Assembly (NCBI GenBank): GCA_019084405.1
Contig: JAHRFX010000066.1
Coordinates: 1-8,145, forward strand
Origin: Methanobacterium sp.
GTDB lineage: Archaea > Methanobacteriota > Methanobacteria > Methanobacteriales > Methanobacteriaceae
Length of the DNA stretch: 8,145 nucleotides
Reading direction: 5' to 3'
Each line of letters begins with the position of its first letter. The first letter of the stretch is position 1. The notes beneath the pieces were generated by a model. That model was not told the origin of the DNA. It did not search any database and saw only the letters and a program-made list of their open reading frames with translations. The position numbers and the translations under genes were made by a program. Shown here piece by piece: positions 1-6,506 of the stretch.

Positions 1-1219
1 AAACCAAACCAACACCAATATCATACCTAACCACAATATTAGTAGCATCATCCGGCCCATAATTACGCACATACGAAACATAACCCGGAGCCTCATTAAA
101 ATTATACGTATCACTCCTACCAAAGAACCACTCATAATTACGCACACGCAAATCAAGTTGAGGAACATATATCCCATATGAGTCTTCTTTATCTAAGAAG
201 CTGTATTCATCCTGAGATAATATAGTAACTTGATTTTCAATGGTAAATAATGGAACAGCATTTCCCGTAATATTCAATACAGCAACTGCCCCATTAGATA
301 GAACAGGAATATTCCATATCCCGGTTGAAATATCATAAGTCCCTAAATTAGGAGTAACCAGTACATTGGTTAACCCGGCAGGAATCAGGTTCTCAATATT
401 TATATTGGTGGCTGCATCTGGTCCATTATTAGTAGCCGTAACCAGGAAGGTTACCACATCTTTAACATAGTTCCCGGTTTGGCTTAAAACCATATTAGCC
501 GCTTTGGTATACACATCAAAAGTTACAGATTCTCCAATGGTGGTAGGATCATATTCAGTTTCAAATATCTTGGTGGCGGTGTTGGTGGTATTTTTACCAG
601 CCATATCTGCACTGGAAATTCCAGTTATGGTTAAAGTAGCAAAATCCCCATTAGCCAGGAAAGGAACCGTCCAGTTACCATTGAGGTAGCTGCCGGTAGA
701 AGGTGTAACCACCACATTCAATAATCCAGCAGGAATCTTATTTTCTATGATGAAATTGGTGGCATGATCTGGCCCTACATTCAAAATAGTAACGATGTAG
801 TTTACCGCATCCCCTACATTAACCGGAGTGTTACCTGTCTGGCTCATCTGAATATCAGCCATTTTAGTATAAACCCCCGCAGTACTACTTGCCAGTTCAG
901 GAGTGTATTCATTTTGACTTATCTGAGTAGCAGTGTTATTAATGGTTTTACCAGCCATAGGGATGCTGGAAACTCCACTGATAGTTAAAGTGGCACTGGA
1001 ACCATTTAGTAAGGTAGGGATAGTCCATAATCCAGTGCTGGGATTATAAGTTCCCACTGAGGGGGTGATTACTGCGTTACTTAAATTAACTGGCACCAGG
1101 TCCCGTATAACTATATTGGTGGCAGTATTAGGTCCGTTGTTTTTAGCCGTAACCACGAAGTTTACCTGATCTCCCACATTAACCGGAGTGTTAACCGTCT
1201 GGGTGATTTGAATGCTGGC
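1..1219 (-). repeat. Tandem DUF11 domain repeats within the adhesin
   Basis: Four consecutive modules occupy 860-1219, 500-859, 158-499 and 1-157 (the last cut by the window edge). The first two are each exactly 120 codons; the third is 114. Each opens with ASIQITQ-, ADIQMSQ- or ANMVLSQ-like sequence, followed by NNGPxxATN and a GTYxxxxGxW strand pair. Similarity persists in the DNA: an identical 18-base string lies at 816-833 and 1176-1193, exactly 360 bases apart, in modules 2 and 1. The third module lacks about three residues between its SQTGN start and the following strand. The pattern indicates internal duplication. Confidence 0.85.
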
Positions 1220-2731
1220 TACCGGGTTGATATTCAAGGTGGTATTTACACTTACTCCGTCTGTGGCTGCTGTTACTAGTGCAACACCAGGAGTGTAGCC
1301 AGCGGTGAAAGTCTGACTTACACTACCATTTACCATTGCCCCGTTAGCACTAATGGATCCCAGAGTCCCGGTGAAAGTTACTGGTATCCCATCAGGTACA
1401 TGGCCATTAACCGGGTTAAAGTAAACCCCGTTCTGGTTACGGGTTAAGTCCACGGTTATAATGGAATTATTTCCAGTCAGGATGGAGTTTGGGATCGCAT
1501 TTATATTTAAAACCAGCCAGTTGGAAACATTAACCTGAGTGGATACTTTACTAGCGGGACTGGTGTTGGATCCCCACCAGTTGTTGTTGGCATTTACGGT
1601 TCCGGAGTTGTAAAATATCTCCATGTTACCAGTATTTCCCAGTATCCGGTTGAAGTGGATGTTAGCTGTTCGCAGGTAGTTAAATATTGCTCCACCCTGG
1701 GTGGCACTGTTATTAATAAAATTAGATCCAGTTACATTCAAGAATCCCCAGTTACGGATAGCTCCTCCACCAGTTGCACTATTTCCCATAAAGGTGGATT
1801 TACTGATTAGGGCTGGTTTACTGGATGTTCCAGCATTCAACCATATTGCTCCTCCATAACCGGCAGTATTGTTGGTGAAAGTTGATTCGGTAATTTCCAC
1901 ATCAGCCACATTGATGGTGTTATCTCCAATGAGGATGGCTCCACCACCATACACATTTCCTGCTCGGTTATTGGTAAAAGTTGATCGGGTTATCTTAAGA
2001 GTATTAAAGGCAGCTATTGCCCCCCCATCATCATTTTGGGTTCCAACAGAACTAGTAGCAGTGTTATTGGAGAATGTACTGTCGGTGATAGTTAAATGTC
2101 CTGAACTGTAAATAGCTCCACCCTGGGCATCATTATAACGTCCAGATAATGCCGTATTATTTATAAAAAGACTATTTTGAACATTAAGATTTCCAGTACT
2201 GTATATAGCTCCCCCATAAATATTAGAACCAGATGTCCGGGTTGCACTGTTAGCTATAAAACGAGTATTTTTAACCGTCAGCGTTCCCCCATTATTCTGG
2301 ATCGCTCCTCCATTAGTATTAGATGGCCTGGCATTCTGAATGGTGAGGTTAAGCATGGTCACATTAACCCCATTATTTATCACAAATATCTGGCGTGAGC
2401 CAGATCCATCAATAATGGTATTGTTTTGGCTTTGACCCTGAATGGTCATATTCTTATTCAGGGTTATATCCCGGTTACCGGTACCAGAATAAGTTCCATC
2501 GGCAATATTCACAGTACCATTAGCAGTTACAGCTGTGGTTCCGCTATTTATGGTTTTCTTTGGTCCTGTAGTACCATTTACCCAGAACTGGCTTTGGCCG
2601 TTCCAGTTATCATTTCCTCCTGTTGCATTAACATAGATGACTGAAGAATCTGCAGCAGCTTCATCCAGGTTAATAAAGAGGGCCAGGCCCATAAGCAACA
2701 TAGAGAGAATTATAATCTTGTTTTTATTCAT
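1..2731 (-). CDS. Adhesin-like surface protein: beta-helix, Ig-like and DUF11 repeats (partial, C-terminus missing)
   Basis: The frame is open from an ATG at 2731 to the left edge, giving 910 codons without a stop; the C-terminus lies outside the window. The start is supported by GGTGA six bases upstream and by a signal peptide (MNKNK, then a hydrophobic stretch, with likely cleavage after EAAA at residue 27). Residues about 28-400 form a right-handed parallel beta-helix: eight GGAI motifs between residues about 137 and 346 alternate with seven FxNNxA-type turns (FINNTA, FSNNTA, FTNNRA), capped by NNWWGSN near residue 382. Residues about 410-500 resemble an invasin-type Ig-like domain (VPDGIPVTFTGTLGS). 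DUF11 repeats begin at residues 505, 625, 745 and 859. Many NxS/T sequons suggest glycosylation. The family is abundant in Methanobacteriales and is thought to mediate surface attachment or cell contact; the ligand is unknown. Membrane or wall anchoring would lie in the missing end. Confidence 0.92.
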   Translation of the reverse strand, partial: MNKNKIIILSMLLMGLALFINLDEAAADSSVIYVNATGGNDNWNGQSQFWVNGTTGPKKTINSGTTAVTANGTVNIADGTYSGTGNRDITLNKNMTIQGQSQNNTIIDGSGSRQIFVINNGVNVTMLNLTIQNARPSNTNGGAIQNNGGTLTVKNTRFIANSATRTSGSNIYGGAIYSTGNLNVQNSLFINNTALSGRYNDAQGGAIYSSGHLTITDSTFSNNTATSSVGTQNDDGGAIAAFNTLKITRSTFTNNRAGNVYGGGAILIGDNTINVADVEITESTFTNNTAGYGGAIWLNAGTSSKPALISKSTFMGNSATGGGAIRNWGFLNVTGSNFINNSATQGGAIFNYLRTANIHFNRILGNTGNMEIFYNSGTVNANNNWWGSNTSPASKVSTQVNVSNWLVLNINAIPNSILTGNNSIITVDLTRNQNGVYFNPVNGHVPDGIPVTFTGTLGSISANGAMVNGSVSQTFTAGYTPGVALVTAATDGVSVNTTLNINPVASIQITQTVNTPVNVGDQVNFVVTAKNNGPNTATNIVIRDLVPVNLSNAVITPSVGTYNPSTGLWTIPTLLNGSSATLTISGVSSIPMAGKTINNTATQISQNEYTPELASSTAGVYTKMADIQMSQTGNTPVNVGDAVNYIVTILNVGPDHATNFIIENKIPAGLLNVVVTPSTGSYLNGNWTVPFLANGDFATLTITGISSADMAGKNTTNTATKIFETEYDPTTIGESVTFDVYTKAANMVLSQTGNYVKDVVTFLVTATNNGPDAATNINIENLIPAGLTNVLVTPNLGTYDISTGIWNIPVLSNGAVAVLNITGNAVPLFTIENQVTILSQDEYSFLDKEDSYGIYVPQLDLRVRNYEWFFGRSDTYNFNEAPGYVSYVRNYGPDDATNIVVRYDIGVGLV

Positions 2732-2737
2732 CCCTTT

Positions 2738-2742
2738 TCACC
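2738..2742 (-). promoter_or_regulatory. Shine-Dalgarno site of the adhesin gene
   Basis: On the minus strand GGTGA lies six bases before the ATG at 2731 and matches the archaeal 16S anti-SD (CACCTCC) core. It fixes the start of the adhesin upstream of the later in-frame methionines at residues 11 and 14. Confidence 0.75.
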
Positions 2743-2777
2743 TTTTTTAAATAACTCCTAACAAATTAAAATTATAA

Positions 2778-2793
2778 TGTGAGAAACATCACA
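2778..2793. promoter_or_regulatory. Operator-like palindrome TGTGA-N6-TCACA, proximal copy
   Basis: A perfect 5-bp inverted repeat with a 6-bp spacer (gaaaca). It lies 46 bp upstream of the adhesin ATG and just downstream of the TATAAT candidate at 2796-2801, where a bound dimer would probably block transcription-complex assembly. The arms are identical to those of the second copy while the spacers differ, which is what a protein-binding site would show. The form equals the bacterial CRP consensus, but no particular archaeal regulator can be named from the sequence. Confidence 0.55.
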
Positions 2794-2795
2794 AA

Positions 2796-2801
2796 ATTAT
2801 A
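2796..2801 (-). promoter_or_regulatory. Candidate TATA box of the adhesin gene
   Basis: The minus strand reads CTATAATTTT here, between the two TGTGA-N6-TCACA palindromes. Initiation about 25 bases downstream would fall near 2772 and give a leader of about 40 bases carrying the GGTGA site. Competing boxes are TTATAATTTT around 2766-2776 (leader of about 17 bases, which would still include the SD site) and CTTTATATG at 2872-2880 (leader over 100 bases). The choice between them is inference. Confidence 0.4.
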
Positions 2802-2818
2802 GACGGATTCTATTTTTT

Positions 2819-2834
2819 TGTGACAAATTTCACA
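2819..2834. promoter_or_regulatory. Operator-like palindrome TGTGA-N6-TCACA, distal copy
   Basis: A second perfect copy of the same inverted repeat, with spacer caaatt. Its centre is 41 bp from the centre of the proximal copy, close to four helical turns, so both would face the same side of the DNA and could be bound cooperatively. It sits upstream of the candidate TATA box at 2796-2801. Confidence 0.55.
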
Positions 2835-3268
2835 GATTAATATTATAATAGGATAATTTCGTAAAAAGAGACATATAAAGATTCTGATTTTTAAGAAGAA
2901 TATGCATAAAACTAAGGATTAGGTGGAAAAATAATAAAAATTACACTTTCAAAAAGGATAATAATAGTTTAAAAATTATAATCAATGGATAATAATTAGT
3001 ATTAAGAAAAATAATAGTTTTTGGTGGTTTTGATTACTAAAGAAAATCTTTTTTAGTGTTTATATATGTGGGCCTTCTCCTATCCTGAAATGTTTTGTGC
3101 ACAACTAAGTTTTTGTGATTATTGTAACATAAAAATAAGATGGTATAGGACAGTTTTATAAACAAAATACAAGTTTATAAAATTAGGAATAGATACTCAA
3201 CCTATCAATTACCATTAATATTATTATATTCTAATTGAGCAAGCAAAATAGCCATAAAATATCCCCGC

Positions 3269-3277
3269 TATATAATA
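3269..3277 (+). promoter_or_regulatory. Candidate TATA box of the kinase-exporter operon
   Basis: The string TATATAATA lies about 50 bases before the ATG at 3327. Initiation about 25 bases downstream would start the transcript near 3300, leaving a leader of roughly 25-30 bases. That leader has no clear Shine-Dalgarno sequence (only taaga close to the ATG), so initiation of the first gene may be weak or SD-independent. Confidence 0.45.
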
Positions 3278-3326
3278 TTAGGCCTGAATAACAAATCGGT
3301 TTAACATATTAAAATTTAAGAAAAAA

Positions 3327-4214
3327 ATGTCAACTTATAGTGCCCATAATCTAACCATCCACTCAAGTATAGAGTTCCCGGAACTAAAAAAAAGTAAGGG
3401 AAAAAAGGATTTAACCATAAAATATGGTTCATTTAGTTACTCTGATACAGAAATCCAGGATAAAGGCATATTCCGGATAGCCAGCCAGTATATTTTAACC
3501 AAAGACGGGGTTTTCTTAAACTGGAATAACATTGATATCTGCCAGATAAGATCTGATGAGATTATAATTAATCCAGATACCGGTATTGAAGATAACTTCT
3601 TAAGGTCACTCATTTTAGGTCCTGCTGTAGGGATAAATTTACATTTAAAGGGACGGATGGTGCTACACTCCAGTACCATTAAGGTAAATGAGGCAGGGGT
3701 GGGCTTTGTGGGCCATAACGGTGCGGGTAAATCAACCACCACGGTTTCCTTTTTAAAAAATGGCCACCCCCTGGTGGCGGATGATGTAAGCAGCCTGGAA
3801 TTTATAAATAATATTCCCCTGGTTTATCCAGGGATACCCCGGATAAAACTCTGGCCCGAGGCCCGGAAACTATGGGGGGAAAAACTTGATTGCTTTCCCA
3901 TACACTCTCAATCAACAAAAATGTCGTGCGTGGTGGAAAACTTCCATGAGAAGTCAATCCCCTTAAAGCACATCTATGTTATAGAAAGGAGTAAGAGTAC
4001 CCATGTAGAGGATATCAGTCCCCAGGAAGGATTAATTGAACTTATCCGTAACTCTTACTGTGCTAATATATTCTCACCCTATTATCAAAAGAAAAGTTTA
4101 AATGATTATAGTAAGCTGGTAAAAAAGATATCCCTCAAAAAGCTGTGTATAGAGCAGGGCCTGGATAAACTGGATAACATGGTGCAGGTGGTAATGAGAG
4201 GATGTGGGTTTTAA
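3327..4214 (+). CDS. HprK-like (HPr kinase/PEPCK-fold) serine kinase-related protein
   Basis: A 295-residue protein resembling the stand-alone HprK-like kinases of RiPP and surface-polysaccharide loci rather than true HPr kinase/phosphorylase. The N-terminal third (HNLTIHSSIEFPEL start) is the small accessory domain typical of this group and supports the chosen start, although no good ribosome site is visible. The catalytic core begins with MVLHSSTI (residues 111-118), then the P-loop GHNGAGKST (129-137, Lys135) and LVADDV (149-154, Asp152 and Asp153, expected Mg2+/catalytic residues), then YPGIPRIKLWPE, which also recurs in this group. The protein appears soluble. Related kinases in lasso-peptide clusters phosphorylate a serine of the precursor peptide; that substrate is only an analogy here. 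It ends immediately before the exporter start, so the two are almost certainly one operon. HPr itself is not expected in a methanogen, so classic carbon-catabolite control is unlikely. Confidence 0.82.
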   Translation: MSTYSAHNLTIHSSIEFPELKKSKGKKDLTIKYGSFSYSDTEIQDKGIFRIASQYILTKDGVFLNWNNIDICQIRSDEIIINPDTGIEDNFLRSLILGPAVGINLHLKGRMVLHSSTIKVNEAGVGFVGHNGAGKSTTTVSFLKNGHPLVADDVSSLEFINNIPLVYPGIPRIKLWPEARKLWGEKLDCFPIHSQSTKMSCVVENFHEKSIPLKHIYVIERSKSTHVEDISPQEGLIELIRNSYCANIFSPYYQKKSLNDYSKLVKKISLKKLCIEQGLDKLDNMVQVVMRGCGF

Positions 4215-5984
4215 ATGATTAAAGGCAGCTACCTATGGACCTATTTAATGAATCTCTTTAACTTCAATCCTAAAGGATTTAGTTTAACCCTGATTTTAAT
4301 GGTACTTATCAGTTTCACCGAAGGTATAGGACTATTATTATTAATTCCTTTACTGGATCTGGTGGGAGTACCGGTAGAAGGAGTTAGTCTGGATCAAATT
4401 GCCGCAGGGTTGAGTGGTGTATTTGAATTTATGAATATCACCCCCACCCTGGGGGTGGTGTTACTCATCTATGTAGGGATAATCAGTGCCAATAGTTTCC
4501 TTAGCCGGTGGCAGAGTATTACCAGTTCCCAGATCCAGTATAACTATGGGGCACATCTACGAAATGAATTATTTGAAAACCTGACCAATTCCCGGTGGCT
4601 ATTTTTTTCCCGAAATCCGGCATCAGGATACTTACATGCCCTTAGTAGTGAAATAGACCGGATAATCACCGGGACCGGGCAGTTTCTTACCTTTTTAGTC
4701 AGTGTATTTGTTTTAATAGTCTATATCGTCTTTGCTTTGCAGTTATCTGGTCCGGTAGCAGGGTTACTTTTTGTAGTAGGGGTTATCTTACTACTTCTTC
4801 TTAAAAAAAGGACCAAAGATTCGCATGTGCAGGGCCAGGATCTAACCAAAAGCACCCGGAAGTTATATACAGTAACCAGCCAGCACCTGGAAGGCATGAA
4901 AACCGTGAAAAGCTTTGCCCTGGAAAAAGAAAATGTGGAAGAATACTCCCAGGTAAGTGATGGGGTGGCCGCTAAATTCATAGAAACCATAAAAGGATAC
5001 GCCGATGTAAGGTTCCTATTTGAAGTGGGTTCAGTGGTGATACTGTCTATGGTGGTATACGTGGTGGTGGAAGTTTTACAAACACCCACCGCCGAATTAC
5101 TGGTACTCTTATTTTTATTTGTACGTATCATACCCCGGTTTTCACAAGCCCAACGCAGCTACCAGTACTTTTTAAACATGTTACCAGCATTTTGTAATGT
5201 TATGAAACTAAAAAAAGAATGCCTTAAAGAAGCTGAAGCCCCGAAAAGTGATGAAGTCCTGGTATTTGATAGTAAGATGAATTTTTCAAATGTTTCCTTT
5301 TCCTATGATGATTCTTTTGGTTTGAATGATTTGAATTTAAAGATAAAAAAGGGAGAGGTAACCGCACTGGTGGGTTTATCCGGGGCAGGTAAAAGCACCA
5401 CTGCTGATCTGGTGATGGGGTTAATCACCCCGGATAAAGGAGAAGTTACCGTGGATGGAGTGGTTTTAGGTGATAGTTACGCCTGGAAAAAAAAGATAGG
5501 GTACGTGGCCCAAGACACCTTCTTATTTAATGACACCATCAGGAATAATCTACTCCTGGCTAAAAAAGATGCAACTTTAGATGATATAAAAGAGGTTCTG
5601 GAATTAGCAGCAGCTACTTTTGTTTATGATTTACCTGAAGGGTTGGATACCGTTATTGGTGACCGTGGGGTGCGCTTATCCGGGGGGCAAAAGCAGAAAC
5701 TGGCCTTATCCCGGGCTTTAATTAGAAAACCCGCTCTATTAATATTAGATGAGGCCACCAGCAGCCTGGATAGTGAAAATGAGAAAAAGATATTAGAATC
5801 CCTGGAAAAATTAGAGGGAGATATCACCGTACTACTTATTGCCCACCGCTTATCCACCATAAAAAATGCAGATTATATTTATGTCCTGGAAGGTGGCCAA
5901 ATAGTAGAAGAAGGGACCTGGGATAAGTTGGTAAATAAAAAGGGTAAGTTTAGAAGTCTAAGTAATAGTCAGGGTTTTAGTTAA
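4215..5984 (+). CDS. ABC exporter, fused permease and ATPase (ABCB/MsbA-like)
   Basis: A 589-residue half-transporter of the usual length, expected to act as a homodimer in the cytoplasmic membrane. Residues 1-~320 form the permease, with hydrophobic segments near 22-48, 78-95, 155-178, 181-197 and two near 265-308. The ATPase is complete: Walker A GLSGAGKST (387-395, Lys393), Q-loop Gln433 in GYVAQDTFLFND, signature LSGGQ (488-492), Walker B ALLILDE (507-513, Glu513), D-loop SSLD and switch His544. There is no N-terminal C39 peptidase domain, so it would not cleave a leader itself. The ATG follows the kinase stop with no gap (TAAATG), with GAGG 13 bases upstream inside the kinase gene, which suggests translational coupling. 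Type and context fit export of a modified peptide, lipid or lipid-linked glycan; the cargo cannot be read from the sequence. Confidence 0.93.
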   Translation: MIKGSYLWTYLMNLFNFNPKGFSLTLILMVLISFTEGIGLLLLIPLLDLVGVPVEGVSLDQIAAGLSGVFEFMNITPTLGVVLLIYVGIISANSFLSRWQSITSSQIQYNYGAHLRNELFENLTNSRWLFFSRNPASGYLHALSSEIDRIITGTGQFLTFLVSVFVLIVYIVFALQLSGPVAGLLFVVGVILLLLLKKRTKDSHVQGQDLTKSTRKLYTVTSQHLEGMKTVKSFALEKENVEEYSQVSDGVAAKFIETIKGYADVRFLFEVGSVVILSMVVYVVVEVLQTPTAELLVLLFLFVRIIPRFSQAQRSYQYFLNMLPAFCNVMKLKKECLKEAEAPKSDEVLVFDSKMNFSNVSFSYDDSFGLNDLNLKIKKGEVTALVGLSGAGKSTTADLVMGLITPDKGEVTVDGVVLGDSYAWKKKIGYVAQDTFLFNDTIRNNLLLAKKDATLDDIKEVLELAAATFVYDLPEGLDTVIGDRGVRLSGGQKQKLALSRALIRKPALLILDEATSSLDSENEKKILESLEKLEGDITVLLIAHRLSTIKNADYIYVLEGGQIVEEGTWDKLVNKKGKFRSLSNSQGFS

Positions 5985-6005
5985 TACTTAACTCCTTTGA
6001 GGGGA

Positions 6006-6404
6006 TTATTTGATACTTAGATTGATTTTATAGCTGGCTATTTTTTGATCCGGATCTCTAAAACCGGCATAGAAGTAGGATTCGCCCTGTTCAGGTATGG
6101 TACTGGGCCGGTAGGGAGTGGTGGTATTGGTACCAATAAGGGTGCCGTTTTCACTAAAATACTGGGCAGTTATCTCTACATTTGCTGCAGGTACCGGGGC
6201 CCGGTTACCCACATAACCCCACACAAAATAGTACATGGTATCATTACGGTCATAGTGGTCTCCAGTGGCATTGATTAAATATAAATCTCCTGTAGTGGCG
6301 GGATCCTTTTCCCCAAAGGTTTTTTCCGCCTCAGTATCCATGGTACAGCCTGATATGGCCACCACCGATAATATAAGTAGTAATATGATTAATTTTTTAG
6401 ACAT
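6006..6404 (-). CDS. Small lipoprotein with FxLYD-like domain
   Basis: A 132-residue exported protein. MSKK is followed by a hydrophobic stretch and the lipobox ISGC, with the lipidated cysteine at position 20; a spacer to about residue 40 leads into one compact beta domain (about 41-132). The pattern YYFVWGYVGN...VEITAQYF-ENGTLIGT...IPEQGESYFYAGF resembles FxLYD-type domains found in archaeal and bacterial lipoproteins of unknown role. Sequons at NAT, NDT, NGT, NTT and NLS could be glycosylated. The start is supported by GGGGA upstream on the minus strand and by the lipobox spacing. The gene converges on the exporter with only 21 bases between the stops and is divergent from the nucleotidyltransferase, so it is transcribed separately from both. 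Its function is unknown; it probably sits on the outer face of the membrane. Confidence 0.8.
   Translation of the reverse strand: MSKKLIILLLILSVVAISGCTMDTEAEKTFGEKDPATTGDLYLINATGDHYDRNDTMYYFVWGYVGNRAPVPAANVEITAQYFSENGTLIGTNTTTPYRPSTIPEQGESYFYAGFRDPDQKIASYKINLSIK
6031..6046 (+). terminator. Possible terminator of the kinase-exporter operon
   Basis: A short inverted repeat TAGC-TG-GCTA is followed directly by six T, about 50 bases past the exporter stop. It lies inside the 3' end of the convergent lipoprotein gene, so the two transcripts would overlap. The stem is short; the T-run alone could serve as an archaeal-type termination signal. Confidence 0.3.
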
Positions 6405-6506
6405 TTAATCTTCCCCAAGTAGATTATTGGTTAATTATAATTAAAAGTTTATATACACTACCCTTCCCTATTTCAATACATATATAATTATTTAGATTTA
6501 AGGAAG
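6405..6506. promoter_or_regulatory. Divergent promoter between lipoprotein and nucleotidyltransferase genes
   Basis: This 102-base spacer carries AAAAGTTTATATA at 6444-6456, a near-ideal archaeal BRE plus TATA box for the rightward gene, placing the start near 6478 with a leader of about 28 bases. Read on the other strand the same bases give TATATAAAC, which could serve the lipoprotein with a leader of about 20 bases; TTATAATTAA around 6432-6441 is an alternative leftward box. A further box, ATATATAAT at 6480-6488, would start a rightward transcript almost at the ATG (leaderless). The AGGA two bases before the rightward ATG is too close for a normal SD site. Confidence 0.55.

Larger units (their letters stand above)
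2732..3326. other. Long AT-rich divergent intergenic region without a supported gene
   Basis: 595 bases separate the leftward adhesin from the rightward kinase-exporter operon. No reading frame on either strand looks like a gene. The longest candidates are a 31-codon frame at 3066-3161 on the plus strand and peptides of about 25 and 16 codons on the minus strand. Visible structure: the adhesin promoter and palindromes (2738-2834), an 11-base direct repeat aataatagttt at 2960-2970 and 3010-3020 (50-bp offset), a perfect 10-bp palindrome TTGTGCACAA at 3095-3104, several TATA-like strings (about 3059-3066 and 3154-3181), and the kinase promoter near 3269. A small RNA cannot be excluded. Confidence 0.6.

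Noticed and set aside
1..1219. The repeated segments as a possible CRISPR array or satellite
   Set aside because: The 360-base periodicity is in frame, diverged and encodes DUF11 domains; there are no short identical repeats with unique spacers.
504..2644. Several plus-strand frames of 60-80 codons within 504-2644
   Set aside because: They lie opposite the continuous minus-strand adhesin frame, have no ribosome sites and give low-complexity products without family resemblance.
2778..2834. Direct assignment of the palindromes to CRP
   Set aside because: The match to the bacterial consensus is exact, but cAMP-CRP regulation is not established in methanogens, so only a generic dimeric regulator site is claimed.
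3205..3255. A 16-codon minus-strand peptide frame preceded by GGGGA
   Set aside because: The spacing to the purine run is acceptable, but the frame is too short and AT-biased to distinguish from chance in this spacer.
3437..3742. A 101-codon minus-strand frame inside the HprK-like gene
   Set aside because: It is opposite the P-loop coding region of a clear plus-strand gene and has no signal of its own.
4721..5131. A 136-codon minus-strand frame inside the ABC exporter gene
   Set aside because: It is a shadow of the well-supported exporter reading frame and has a composition typical of antisense translation; no domain is recognisable.
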